A stretch of 64,000 nt of DNA, taken from contig JAQPZY010001626.1 in the NCBI GenBank assembly GCA_029931535.1, positions 3,901,501 to 3,965,500 of the forward strand, written 5' to 3'. This stretch comes from Margaritifera margaritifera (taxonomy: Eukaryota > Mollusca > Bivalvia > Unionida > Margaritiferidae). A program made the position numbers and the translations under genes. Below the pieces are notes generated by a model. It was not told the DNA's origin. It saw only the letters and a list, made by a program, of their open reading frames with translations, and made no database searches. Of the stretch, positions 1 to 14,500 are shown piece after piece; position 1 is the first letter of the stretch, and every line of letters starts with the position of its first letter.

Positions 1-1198
1 TCATGACATCTTCATACCATGGAAATGATAAAGTTTGGTTGGAGAACATAGCTGTAAGGCTCTAGATAATGCATCTTATTTAAAGAAATCTATTGTATTG
101 GAAATTTCCAGATCTGGAATCCTATACAAGTTTGTAATGTCATGGACTTGGCATTAACATCAGGAGCCCAAACACAAAACACAAATGGTCATCCTCAGCT
201 ACACCTCTGCAGTCATGGATTTGATTCTGGGTCTGGTACATGTGATGGTAAATGAATGTCAATGTCAATCAAAGGTCAAAGTTTTTTTCCCCACAATCTG
301 TGGTTTCCTTCTTCTCAAAGACAATCTGATCTTAACTGTCCAGTAAATGTTTTAAGTTCACAGAACTTGTACCATCATCAAAGCAAAATACAAAAAGAAT
401 TCTACAGAATGCAATGTCTCACATACTCTGTGCAGGCATATTCTAAATACCCAGCAAACTAACTAGAGCATGAAAAATACATCACTGTGATTTCCTTTTG
501 TCTGTGATGAGCTGTAGCCTCCATAATGAATACACCCAACTGAATTTTATGAACAAGTTTAATGACTGTAACTGACAGTCTCAGAGAAACTGAGCTAAAT
601 GCAAAAACTTTACTTTTACATCTATGCCAACAACAACAACAACAATGACAACCCATACAATAAGTGATGCCAATGTCTTGCCTATGCTCTGCTAGTGAGA
701 CAAAAAATGTTTTTAATAATTCATAATTATGTTGTTTAGAAACTTGGGTCTTTAAGCTGAATCAAAATTAACTGAATGTTATAAAACAAAGGTGACATTT
801 GTTTTCCTTTAGTTTTTTTATATGAATCCTATTTATTATGCTGTAAACACTGACATGGTGGCAAGGGTATGGACAGACAACCGGAAATAAGACCATTGGA
901 ATTTGACATTTAATTCAAATATAATGTATAGTTAAAATGCAAACAGTACAAGCATTATTATGAGCTATACATTTCAAACATATGATACATTTAAGAGCAT
1001 ATCAAATTAGACTGTTTGCATTTACATCCTCTATTCTGTAAAAAATCAGGATCAGATAATATTTATCTTTCTTTTCTATGATACAGTTAAATATGGTCCA
1101 TCTTTTCTATGATACAGTTAAATATGATCCATCACTACCAGTATTGTAAACCTTAAAGGCTAGATTGATAAATAGATCATCTGTTATATCTGGAGTAC
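1..1198 (-). other. PPP5C 3' UTR and downstream flank
   Basis: No further gene is recognisable. The segment around 540-615 (GAGAAACTGAGCTAAATGCA) belongs to an old repeat family also seen at 51840-51910 and in diverged form at 7100-7570. Confidence 0.5.
832..837 (-). terminator. Candidate poly(A) signal for PPP5C
   Basis: The first AATAAA downstream of the PPP5C stop on the minus strand (TTTATT on the plus strand). It would give a 3' UTR of about 380 nt. No cDNA evidence; a later site below position 800 is possible. Confidence 0.35.
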
Positions 1199-1255
1199 TT
1201 AGAAAAGTCCAAAGAGAGAACTTGCATAGGCCATGGGTTTGACACTGGGATGGGG
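1199..1255 (-). CDS. PPP5C: PPP5C exon 14 (C-terminal helix and stop)
   Basis: Acceptor CTTGCAG|CCCCAT, 57 nt, stop TAA at 1201-1199. It reads [28 protein letters not shown] is the PP5 C-terminal signature, followed by the hydrophobic tail helix that packs on the TPR domain in the inactive enzyme. Confidence 0.94.
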   Translation of the reverse strand, partial: PHPSVKPMAYASSLFGLF

Positions 1256-4200
1256 CTGCAAGAGAAAAAAAGAACAAAAATACCATTTTTGGCAAAGAAT
1301 TTATCAAACAATGTGTTGGACTTCAATTTTTAGTAGTCATACTATAATCATTCTAAAGCCTTAACAAGAGTCCCTCAAGCTAAGACCATTTCTTCCTTTT
1401 AACTGGTGAGTGTTGAAACCATCTCCGATATTCTCGAGTGATAAAATTAAAATTAGCCATCATAATATCAACACCATTTTCATTTAGGACAAATTAGACA
1501 CTATCAGAAGACTTCTGGTGAAAACCCTATGCCAATATGACCATCCATTCATGAGAATTAGTCACAACATTTTTAATATGTTTATTGTGGCAGCCATATT
1601 GGATGTCTGTGGGGCACTGTTGTCATTTAGGATCAACTAGATATAATAGGAAATCTTTTGGTGAAAACCCTATGATATGACTATCAGTTTTGGAAGAGAA
1701 ATGATAACTATGATAACAAAAAATGATAACAAGATTTTCAAGATGGCCACCATAGTGACTATATTGGCTGTCAGATCACCATAATTTTCATTCAGGACCA
1801 ACTAGACACAGTAATTAGTCTTCTGGTGAAAACCCCATATTGATATGACTTTATATTTAGGAGCAGTAGCAACAAGAAGATTTTCAAGATGGCAGCCATA
1901 GCTGAGGTCAGATAAGCACCATTTTCATTCAGGACAAACCTGATATCATAATTAGTCTTCCAATGAAAACCCCATGTCGATATGACTTTCCATTTAGTCG
2001 AAGTAGCAATAACAAGATGGCTGCCATTGTGGCAATACTGGATGTCAAATCAGCACCATGTTTATTTTTATGACCAAGAAGACATCATACGAAGTCTTTG
2101 AGTGAAAACCCCATGTTGATGTGACCATCCCATTTAGGAGAAGTAGCAATAACATGATTTTCAAGATAGCTGCTGTAGTGGCCATATTGGATGTCTGAGT
2201 GGAACTTTTTTCAATTAGGACCATTGGACATCATAACAAGTTTTTTGGTGAAAACTCCATGTTGATATGACTTTCCATTCAGGAGGTACATTGATAGCAA
2301 GATTTCATAATAGCTGCTGTGGTGGCCATATTTGACTCCAGATTGGCACCACTGTCATTTATGACCAACTAGACATATAAGAAGTCTTTCAGTGAAAACA
2401 TAATGTTGATATGACCATCCACTGAGAAGGAATAGCAATAGCAAGATTTTACAGATGGCTGCTATGGCAGCCATATTGGATTTCAGATTGGCACCATTTT
2501 CATTTAGGACCAACTAGACATCATAAAAAGTCTTTTAGTGAATCCCCATGTTAATATGACCATCAATTTAGGTAGAGAACAAGATTTTTCGAGATGGACT
2601 CTGTGGGGACCATATTGGATGTCTGAGCAGCACCAATTTGATTTAGGGCCAACTAGACACTGAAATGAATGTGTTTGTAAAGTTTCATCGCAATCCTTCA
2701 AGCAGTTTAAGAGTAGCAATAACAAAACTTGTGCTAATGAATGGACAGATGACTTATGTTGGATAATGGAGGACAGACAACAGGCCATCCCATAAACTCT
2801 TTTTTCAGTAGACCAGTAAAGCTAAAAATTATTTAAAAAAGGTTTCAGAAAAACAGATTATCTAATACTCAAAATATTCTGAAAAATCATAAGTTTTGAG
2901 ATGCAATCAATCAAATACTTTGCATCACTCAACTGACATGCTCAGTCAAAGTGTAAAGCATTATCATGTCTGCAGCATCATAAAACTCGAAACCTGAAGC
3001 TCAAACCAAAAATCTAGTCCTGCAGCACTATGAGTTTCTTACTGTTATTGATTACACTTTAGTTAAGTCTGTTCTCAGTTTCAGATGAGAAGTTTCATGA
3101 ATTGTAGGCCTGAAGTCGAAACAATAATTTGGCAAACCTACTTTTATTTACATCCAAAGATTTTTGTAGTTTCTTAATTTACAACATCTCATATTTTGCT
3201 GTTAACTTAACTTTTTCTATGCACATCCCTTAGAAATACTCCATTCTTGTTAATTTACTTCTGGTGCTAAGAGTAAATCAAGAATACCGTGGCATCTCTG
3301 TCATTGTGATCATACCAAATTCTATCAATGAATTCATCTTCTGAAAAATGTGACTTTAATTATTGTGATAAATGTAATGGTGAATCAACAATCAGTATAC
3401 AGTTTATTCCCCTGCTGTATTTTTCATACCTAAAATTGACAAACACAGTTGAAAGCTTAAAAAAAAAACTGATGTCACCTTGGCTTTTAACGTATCTATG
3501 ACTGCTATAACTGTCATACCTAAGCCAGTTAATGTTTGTGTATTGTACCAGGCAAAGTAATTCGTGTCACCAATTTTCAAAAATCATTTTATGCCTCATA
3601 CATACACTAGAACTGATACCTCTCATCTTAACCCCAACAGATGTCTAACAAATTAAATTTGAGGATCATTAAAAATGAATAAAAGTATCTTGTAGAACTT
3701 GCCCCCCAACCCCAAACCAACCAAAGAAACAAACATACCACAAGTAGTATAACATTTTCATTAATTCATTAAAAGGAGATGAGGCTTGCTAAGTTTCCTT
3801 TTAATGAAAAATTGACACAAGCTGTATGTCAAAGACACAGCGTACATACTATATATATTTTATTTATACCACATAGAAATACACATACTTATGTTCCAAC
3901 CAAGTTTAAGATTGACTACAGGAAACTGTGTATTGATGGAGAGAGTGAACTCTTCACATCCCTTCCCAGTGTGTCTGCTACAAAATGTAATTTTGCAACT
4001 ATTGTAGCTATTCACAATCCTCTTTGGAAATTGTTAATTTGTTTCTTTTTTGAGCTTCTATGTTCATTCATATTAACTGAATAATAAAGAGATGCTTAGG
4101 ATTTAAACATGAAAGCTGGTTGAAATTGAGGAAAGCAGAACACTACAAACATTTCATGGCTAGCGTTTCAAGCAGTGAAAACGCGGCCATTCAATCACTG

Positions 4201-5538
4201 GCGAGTACATCAAAATGAGTGGGAGAATAGTGTAAGCAAAATGACAAAGCAACAAGATGTAATTCAAGCATTTAAAGTTATTTCGAGTTGATCTAAGGCA
4301 TTGTTATGCTTAACTTACCATTGCTACTGACCATAACATTGTTTTTATCCTCTCTCTCTCTCTCTCTGTTGGTCGGTTTGTCTGCCAGTTTTACCAGCAA
4401 AGGGTAAAACTGACATGCTGGCTGACCAACCAACAGAGAGAGTGGGTGGTGTTGCTGGGGCTTACTACAAAATTGTTTTATTGTCCATCTCTCTGCTGGT
4501 CAATTAGTCTGTCAGTTTTGCCATCATAGATCAATAAAGAGAGAGAGAGAGAGAGAGAGAAAATTTTGGTTTGGTTTCGTGTGATTTAATGTCATTTTTC
4601 AGCACATGATAGGCTATACATTTTGGCCAGTATATTTGGTGTAGGAAGAACCGGGAAGACCCCGGAAAGAACCACTGACCCATGGGAAGCTACTGGCAAG
4701 CTTTCTCACATACCCATGTTGGTTGAGCCAAGACTAGAACTCCCATGGACAGATGTGAGATGTGTGAGTGATCTGTAAAGGCGAGCACCTTAGACCACTC
4801 GGCCACCTAGGGCCAATGAGAAAGAGTATGATCTGGATCAACTGAGGCAGAACTGAGATACTGAGCAACCAACACAGACTGAGAGAGAAAGAGGCGGACA
4901 AACCTTTAGACATTATAATATTTAAAAATTATCTGTTTTAGAACCTTATTACTGGTTAAAAAACGAAAAAAACTAAAACATAAAATAGATTACAGTATGT
5001 GTATGCCAAGGAATTTCCTGTTCCACATACTCATCTCTACAGCTCTACAGACTATTTGCAAATTTGTATCATTGGTATCGTGTGACACTGTAGAAAAATC
5101 CCATGGAAAGTGTACACGTACCATTGAAAGGACTTGGGTTCCTCTAGGTTACTTGGTGTAAGTTCAAGTTTAAGGTTTTCATCCAGCTCAAATTCTTTTT
5201 CTCTCTCATTCCACAGATTTCCATGTACAGTTGTCCCTTATGGCATGAGAGAGAGATAATGGGGAAAGTAGAGGGGATTTTGATAAAATTGTGTAACATG
5301 TTTAATTCATTACAAAACAGGGTTTATTATTTTTTCTCATTATTTTCTTATTTTATTAATGAGTGGAAATTCACCACTGATCTAGAGAGCATAAAAGCAA
5401 TAGTCTAGTGTTGACACCATAATTATATGCATATTTATACACATGTGCAAATCACATACACACAATTTGATATACCAACAGTATTGGTATATCAAACTGC
5501 TTTATACCTACACTTTAAAAGCCATGTTCTTTTTAATG

Positions 5539-5573
<35 letters not shown>

Positions 5574-8500
5574 CCACACCCACACATTTATTACTGTTGA
5601 CTGTATAGTTGTTAATGCAAGCAATTTAAGGAAATTGAGAAGTCTACATGTAACTATCAAATACATAAATATTTTTCTATTTTGTTTTGAAGGAAACCAA
5701 AATAATAAAGATAAACTCTTGGCCCTGTCTGACTTACCACAGCTTCATAAGTTGTAAACTTTGGCTGAAGATTTGTACCCCCTATCAAAGTGATGAAGGC
5801 TCCTTTGTTCCCCATAGTATCACTGAAATAAAGCAAAGACTGAAAACAATGGAATGTGGTGGTCTATTCTAAGTAATAGCCAGTAGCAGAAGAATTTAGC
5901 TATCAATGTGATCTTATTTATATATGTGGTGCCAGTTTGTGTAAATCTGATAGCTGCTACAAACATCTTTGAAAAGCCAATGAACAATGATTTATCTGTA
6001 ACGACAATATGGCCCCTGTTCCATCCATAGATTTGAGTGCCAACAGAAACGTAGTATTTTGTAAAGTAACAAATACTAATACCCTCAAAATTAAATGGAT
6101 TCACAGAACTCTACTGTATTGAGATAGATACTTATTAAACAATCAGCATCGTTTGTTATATGACTCCTTTCTAATATTGTTTATGACTGTTCCATTTAAA
6201 CACACACAGTATGGAGAGAAGATAGTATCTGCCCGAGTACTTTGATTAGTCTGAGTTTTGATGAAAATCATAACAAGAAAACCAATAGTGTCATGGCCTG
6301 ATTGCAAAGCTACAACAATGGTTTAGTGCTCTTTATAATGCATGTATCAGACCTGCCAACCCTAAAGAGACCTTCTCAGTCAGGCGGTCAATATTTTTCC
6401 GTAAGTCAGACCAATTTTCAGTAAGATGTAACAAATAACATGTCAACATGGTAAACACGCATCTGAAAAGTTTAGAAGTGTGGTCCGATGCTGAGAAGGC
6501 ACATTATGTTCAACAAAAAATAATGTAAAGTACACTTCAACCTTAATGACCACCAGTTCTGTTTCATAAACTGCAGTTCCAAAACCATGGAGGTAAATTA
6601 CTTTTTGCTAGATCTCTAAACTCAGCATAATCTTAAGGCTAGGTTTTATTTCTTAAAATCCTCTTGGCAGTGGCAATCATTCTCTCACTGTGAGCAGCGT
6701 TCCAATCAATACATTTGCAGTAAATGCAATTGTAGCCTTTTCTGCTATTTTTCCAAGCACAGCAAAGTATCTAAATAGTTTCTTTTATACTTCTGTGCCA
6801 ATTGTTTGGACTTTTTAAACAGCTGATTGTCTCTTTTGTCTTCAATGAGTTTTTGTTTTCTGGACGACATTTCCACACTATTCTATAACATAAAAGCAAA
6901 AGCATGATCATGTGGGCATTCTGTATGAACAACATGGGTAGATTACAGCATCTGTGTTACCCCCTGTATAGTTAGTCCAGTTTTCTCACTAAATCCACTG
7001 AGTTTAATGTGAAAACCCAGATCTGAACAAAATCCATATAACCCAAAATCCAGATTTGATGGCAAGAATCATATTTTCATAATTTTTGCTATTGTTCTGT
7101 ATAATTAAAGGTTTGTTTCAGAAAGTCTTACAATGAAATCGTAAATGTCAGGTCTGATGTATGTACCCTGTTATACTGCTCTGCATGCAACAGTGTCTAA
7201 GAAAGTAAACTAAATGCAGATCAAATGAGCAATAAATATAGGTCACAGTGATCTATATTTAACTGAAAGGCATAATACTCTTCATGATATATTTAAATTC
7301 CAAAGTTACTTGATTCTGCAGAAAACAGTGTCCAAGGAACTCCTCGTGAAATAGTTACATACAAACCTATGTGAGTCTATAAAATATAGTGTCTGAGAAA
7401 ATATCTAAATCCAAACCCTAACCAAGAGAAGCTGAGTTTAATGCAAAGGTAAGACAAATTAATGAACTATAAAATATAGGCCACAGTAATCGAGTTTTTA
7501 TTGATGGCTGAAACATTTGCACACCAAGTCATATGACTTTACAATAGTATATAAGAAAATGATCTAAATGCAAACCCCCTAACTCAGTGTTGACAACAGA
7601 CAGACAGATAGACATATGGAAACAGATCACCAATCAATAAGCCAAAATTGCTTTGCAATCTGTCCAAAACTATAAGTTGCATCAATTTCTATTGGTGATT
7701 TAAAATTTGAAAGTTCCTTCCCTGTGTCTCACATCTGTTTTACTGGTACAGACCTAATCTAATATCTCCAGCCTACTTTTCAATTGCTTTCTGCTTGGTT
7801 TATTAATAATTGTTGAAAGTGGGTCACACAGAATGCTTGACAAAAACAAACCCAATATTATCCGGTTATCATTCACCATTACTGAATGTGCTGAGAATGT
7901 CACTTTGAAACATCAGGAATAGTTAAATGAATAAGTACATTTACTGAGGACCTGTTTCACAGTTTCTGATGTTCCAAATAAAATTACACACAGTTGGACA
8001 TGTTAAATTTTCTTAATTTAGTTAATTTTGTCCTAATTTTGTATTCTCACTAAAGTAGTCCAAAGAATAAGAAACTTTAGACAGGAAATCTGTAGCAAAT
8101 CAACATCTATCCACATATTTCCAAATAAATTTTTTCCCATCTGCCGATCAAGCCTACAATAAAATTTGCCAGACCAAAAATAACACACAAAGTTAGGTAC
8201 AAAAGATTTTAGGTTCTTATATTAACTGTCTGTGGGAAGTCACATGACATCAGAGATGCCAACCTATCAGAATACTTATTAGGAATTCTAGCATTAGTTT
8301 TTCCCATGAATTATCTACATCTTCCTTTTTCTTCATCTCTGCTGCCATTTTTCACCTATTTACAATCTAATCAACTAATTTCTTGTTATCACCATTCTGT
8401 TTTTCACACTGAGAAGCTATATTCTATGTACGAGTTTATCATATTGTTGCTGAAGTGCTCTTCTACCTCCTGTGTCCACACAGACAAATCCTGTTCATAT

Positions 8501-11500
8501 TTTATCCCAAAAATGTTGATTTTCCATAAATTAGTCAATGTGGTTTGTTTTGTTGGTTTTAACTGTACTTTTAACACATTATTGGCTATATCATACTGAG
8601 GAAATGGGAGCTAAGTGCCTTTTCCAAGGACACACAGAGACAGCTGACCTAGGCTGGCCTGGTTGTCAATGTGGAATTTTCATTAAAACTCTGTATAAAT
8701 TCCATAAAGTCAGGAATGGTTTAGATCTCTTTGACATGTATTCATACACATTGGATTGTATCATTTTGCCAAACTTTCCTCAGAAAAGCATTGCGACAAC
8801 AACACTTACCAGTAATTAGGAGCTGAGAACACAGTTATACACTTTCCATCATGGGACACCTCATAACCATCATTCTTCACCTCATGACTGCGGATGATGT
8901 AATCCAGCTTGTTTTTCTGTAGGAAGCGTTTTGTTACATCTGGTCCAAACTGTGTCCCCACACCTCGTTTACTCTGAGATCGCCCGCACTGGGGCTGAGG
9001 ATCTGACCACAGCAACTCGCACATCACACCTAGAAACATAACAAATATAAATTATACTAAAATATATGTCACACTTTAGTAGATACATCAGAACTGTTGC
9101 AATGTTGTACATATATATGCCAGAACATTCAACATGTGACATCTTGGTTTTGACACATGTTGTGATGCTAAATTATGATTTTACACCAATGTTTGATAGT
9201 TGGGTAAAGTTTGATGTGTTTCTACACATTGTGTTATTTATCTCATAGAGTCAAACCTTTCTTGAAACACCAAAGCTGTGAGAGACCAGCTGTCTTAAGA
9301 TACTAGATTCTCATTGCACAGATTTATTGATTAATATATGTAATGTTATAACCTGTCTTGAGACCACATGTCTTGAGAAACCATGATTTTCTGGCAGAAG
9401 TGGTGGTCTTTCAAAGCAGGTCCTACTGTATTCACATACCGTTTATACTTGCTTATAAGTCGACGTTTTTTACTTAGAATTCAACTCATGCAGAGTAGGG
9501 GTCATCTTATAAGCGCGACATTAAAAAAAATCTTGGGGTAATGTTGGAAACTCTAAATGTTTGCAGTACATAAAAAATACTGTCAATTCATATATTTTTA
9601 CGTTTTCATGCCACTATTCCTATGCAGTAATGCATATATGGTATGCACTGTGTTTATCCGTTTCATGACGGTCTTATAAGCGTGACATACAAATATTTTT
9701 TAAATCAGACCCTAATCCCTCAGCTTATAAAGGCAAACATGCTTTGTTTTTCCAAGTTCACAATCTTTTTATCGAGATACTAATTTGACAATTATGACCT
9801 TAGTCCCTTAGCTTGTAAAAGCAGCACTGCTTTGTTTTCCCCAGTGGACAATCCTTTTATCACGCCGCGCATTTGATACTGGTTCAATGTCATGTTGAGT
9901 CCCTTTGATCATACCGCACAACTGACACCTGCTCAGTTGCGGCGACCCTTTAATGAGATATCAAAGACTGTATAATCAAATGCTCTCACAGAATCTCTAC
10001 ATAAATAATGGTCAAAGTTTATGAATTGTTAGTGTTCTGTCAGTTACTATGTACTTTGTCACTTAGATATCATACATCGTGAATGGCTAAACTTAGGTAA
10101 TTTCATCAATATGGGGAAAAGACAACGTAATGCGTACGATGGAGCATTTAAGCTAAAAGTTATAGACTTCGCAGAGAAAAATAACAATTGCGCCACAGAA
10201 CGTGAATTTGGTGTGTCGGAGAAACAGGTGCGTGACTGGCGCAAGAAAAAGTCAGTTATAGGTGATAGTGCCAGGCATCTGAAGAAAGTAAAGACAAAGA
10301 ATCAGAGTCGGAAGAGGAATCGGAGTCGGACGATGTTTACGATGACGGGATGACATTGGAGGAATTTAGAACTTTATTTAGTATCTCTGATGATGAGGAT
10401 GAATTCTTGGGCTTTGAACCAGAGGACATTAGACAGTGACATTTATAGGATACCAATTTTATACCTGTATGTGACCTATAATCCAATTCATGGATTTATT
10501 ATATAAATGGATTAAAAATGTTAAGCTATATGGATTTCATTGCACGAAGATGGACAAAATGTAAGTTGTAAATTTATTTGTACATAATCAACTCAATAAT
10601 ACAATTGTATTTATTCTACATTGGTTTTTGTTTTTATTTGTCCTATCTATCTATATGTCTATCTATCTATCCAGTTTGGCTCGTTTATTTTTCCTAAGTG
10701 CAGCTCTGACTCAGTGATGACATGTCACCCTTTGCAGATGGATTTAATTTGCAAAAAACACCTCGACTTCTAGGAGGGTCATAGCTGAATTGACTTTTTG
10801 CCGCCATGAAGAGGGGGGATCGACTTATAATCAAGTATATACGGTACTTCTGCCAGAAAGTTTGACCAGACTTTTATAGGCAGACTCTCTCTCTCTCTCT
10901 TAACCTCATATACCAACTTTCTAATTTATCTAACAATCTATCCACTGATCTATCAGAAACTTTCCATCGATCTATTTATCTATTTATCTAGCCAAAATTC
11001 TCCTGGCCCTTGACAGACATTTGTTCACTGAAAATTAATGTAAAATTTAATATAAATATGTTATTAAGAGGCATTATTACATGTAGTTGTAATAAACAAA
11101 AAAATATTGATATACCCAATTATTTGATGTACTGGATACTATACCATTTTCTGCTCCAGATTTGATGATGCTTCAGTTTTACTATTATCCCTCACTTGTT
11201 TCTCTCATACTATTTATTTTTTTTTAAAAAATTTAAAATTATCCTACAAAAGTTGGCCTAACAACAGTACTTTTTATGCTACTCTAATGTTTTTTTAAAA
11301 TTAATTATTCAATGTCAAAAAACCAGAACTATAACTTCAAATATAGATAATGCTTTACTGACAAATATATCCAATCAAAAGTCTGATGGTACACCTTTAG
11401 GCAGCACTAAACAGTTTCATATCACTGGCTAGGCAGTACATTTTTGATTGGAGAGATCTATACTTTGTCTCCATGTTTCTCCCTTGTTATTTACAGTTGT

Positions 11501-14500
11501 ATCAAGAATGCATGATTGCATGTTGTATGCACAGAGGGATGATTCTAGTGCAGAGGCATGTTTGTGCTAGCTGGGTTCAAGATTGAATTCTGACCTACAA
11601 TGTCATGAGTAACCTCCCCTTTTCTCCTACCTCTGTTTTTAAGCATTTATGGAAATTTTCAAAGAAAGTGATACTGCATTGTGTGAAATTGGCCTACTTA
11701 TGGTCCACTTCCTGTACTTTAAAGTAATATCTGGATGCAATTATTTCTGTATTATAAAAGAAATATCTCCATTCTGTTAAGTATAGGTTATTTTGGGGTT
11801 GAAAATCAAGAATTTGCTGTGATAGGTGAGAGGGTCAGAAAGAATGCTTCACAAAACTAATCCCAACTTTTTCAGGTTATCATCCACTTTTATTCACTAT
11901 GGTAATAATGTCACTTTATAACATCAGGAATAGTTTAATGAATAAATGTACCTTTTTTTTTTACACCTCTGAGAATTTGTTTTGTAGTTTCTGATGTCCC
12001 AACTAAAAATACACACTCTGCTGGACATCTTTGATGTTCTTGATTTTGCTAATTTTGTCTTAATTTTATTTTTTACCAAATTAGTCCAAAGAAAATTTAA
12101 ACTAGAAATCTACAGCAAATCAGCATCTATCCATATATTTCTAAATAAATGTTTATCAAACCAGCCTACACTCAAAATTGCCAGACCATTCAAAGCATCT
12201 ACAAACCACACAAAATCAGGCACCAAAGATTTTAGGTTTCTATATTAACTGTCTGTGGGAAGTCACATGACATCAGAGATGCCAACACATGAGCATACTT
12301 ATCAGGAATCCTAGCATCAATTTTTCAGAATCTGGGCAGCCTGTCCAGAATGGATGACTCTAAAGGGGGTATTAATCATAGAATCTGGGCAGTCTGTCCA
12401 GAATGGATGACTCTAAAGGGGGTAGTAATCATAGAATCTGGGCAGTCTGTCCAGAATGGATGACTCTAAAGGGGGTATTAATCATAGAATCTGGGCAGCC
12501 TGTCCAGAATGGATGACTCTAAAGGGGGTAGTAATCATAGAATCTGGGCAGCCTGTCCAGAATGAATGACTCTAAAGGGGGTAGTAATCACAGAATCTGG
12601 GCAGCCTGTCCAGAATGGATGACTCTAAAGGGGGTAGTAATCATAGAATCTGGGCAGCCATTTCAGAATGGATGACTCTAAAGGGGGTAGTAATTTTGGC
12701 AGCCTGTCCATAATGGGTGACTCTAAAGGGGGTAGTAATCATAGAATCTGGGCAGCCATTTCAGAATGGATAACTCTAAAAGGGGTAATAATCATAGAAT
12801 CTCAACAACCTGTCTAGAATGGATGACTCTCAAGGGGATAGTAATCATAGAATCTGGGCAGCCTGTACAGAATGGATGACTCTAAAGGGGGTAGTAATCA
12901 TAGAAGAATCAGCTTTGCCACAACATCTCTTTACTGATTTGGTTTCTCCATTCACTGACAAGTTTAAAAGTGTATACATGTTCATGGTTATGGGGTTTTA
13001 TTTGACAGCAGGTGATTTCAAAGGTGACAGGGTACATTCTTGATCTTTCCCATAGCTGAAAATTGTTTGGTGCTACCTTATCTGATTAGATCCCCACACA
13101 ACTGTTGGCAGATGATAATAAAGGTTTTGTGGCTTGAATCTTTTCGCTTGCATTTTAATTAGGGTCTAGGGTACATATATGTTGTTTTAAAGGTCTGAGA
13201 CCCTGCAAAACAATCATTAGGAATCACATGGTACAAGGGACTGATGTTATATCAGTAGGCCTACAAAACCTGGGAGCAATTGTTCAACTGTAGGATTTTG
13301 ATTAGTCCAGGAGATAAGCTTTCACACTTCTACTGTCATATGTTTTGTGGTTATAGAATGTTTAAGTGATTGGAAAAACATAATGATCAATTAATTGCAC
13401 TGTCAGGCTTATCTGGCAATAAAGTTTTTGGGAACCAATATGTGTGTGTGTGTGTGTGTGCATTACCCTCTTCAGGTGGCTGCCTATGTCTATCTACCTT
13501 CCTGATGTCATCCAATATCACATTGTCATCTTTAAATAACCCGCCATGCATAACCTATAAGAAAGAAAACTTATTTCCTCATTTCAGCTTTATGTGAACA
13601 AACTGACTCTAATAAAAAACTTTAGAGTTTAATTCTATATACAGAATTTAAAATTTCAATTCATGTTTGTTTTTTTTTTTTACATATAATATTAAGTTAA
13701 TGGTAAAACATTCCATTCTTCCATTTTCATATATATTCTAAGAAATTTAAAACTGAGTAGATGTCATCCATTTTACCAAACAATCTTTCATATTGATGTA
13801 TCACAATTAAAATTCATTAGAAGGTGATAAAAAAACAAGCAAAGGTTTAGCAAAGTGGACCAAATTCCTTTGCTTATTCTAAAATAAATTTAGAAACTCT
13901 AATAAGAGGATAATGCTGACAACAGTTCTCATTCAGAAGGACTGAATGAACAGTAAGCACAAGGACTAAATGAACAGTAAGCACAAGGACTGAATGAACA
14001 GTAAGCACAAAGACTGAATGAACAGTAAGCACAAAGACTGAATGAACAGTAAGCACAAGGACTGAATGGACAGTAAGCACAAGGACTGAATGAACAGTAA
14101 GCACAAGGACTGAATGAACAGTAAGCACAAAGACTGAATGAACAGTAAGCACAAGGACTGAATGAACAGTAAGCACAAGGACTGAATGAACAGTAAGCAC
14201 AAGGACTGAATGAACAGTAAGCACAATGACTGAATGAACAGCAAGCACAAGAAAAAAAAGAATTAATGAGCATGTCACAGAAAGATTTGTCTTAGCTTAA
14301 TAACAATTCATTCAAAGTATGAAGAAATTCATGATGGTTAGGAAATACAAACAAGCTTCATAATGATTCATCCAAAGTATGAAGAAATCCATCAGATCCA
14401 AAGTATGAAGAATATGAAGAAATCCATCAGATCCAAAGTATGAAGAAATCCATCAGGGTTAGGAAATATAAACAAATGAAAAAAAATTTAGCTAAAATCT

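Larger units (their letters stand above)
1256..5737 (-). other. PPP5C intron 13 (GT-AG)
   Basis: 4.5 kb. It holds the ~145-bp repeat array (to 2835), the imperfect hairpin at 4349-4441, a SINE at 4562-4815 and a (TA)n tract at 5540-5570. Nothing recognisable in 2836-4340 and 4820-5530. Confidence 0.85.
9030..13466 (-). other. PPP5C intron 11 (GT-AG)
   Basis: 4.4 kb. In order on the plus strand: a small MITE (9246-9430), a pogo-type element (9439-10844), (CT)n at 10884-10902, duplication copy B (11805-12326), a 53-bp minisatellite (12327-12905) and the (TG)n tract at the exon 11 donor. Nothing recognisable in 10905-11800. Confidence 0.85.

Noticed and set aside
3779..4084. 101-codon plus-strand ORF in intron 13
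   Set aside because: AT-rich, ends in a hydrophobic run of T-rich sequence; no homology recognised and composition equals the surrounding intron.
8806..8812. SAPNYW instead of SAPNYC in the phosphatase
   Set aside because: The Trp codon is TG plus an intron G; splicing to exon 13 gives TGT, Cys.
12327..12905. CRISPR-like array
   Set aside because: Units abut without spacers; this and the other arrays are eukaryotic minisatellites.
13874..14278. Minus-strand ORFs with [16 protein letters not shown] and SPCAYCSF repeats
   Set aside because: Artefact of the 24-bp minisatellite, open in all three frames.
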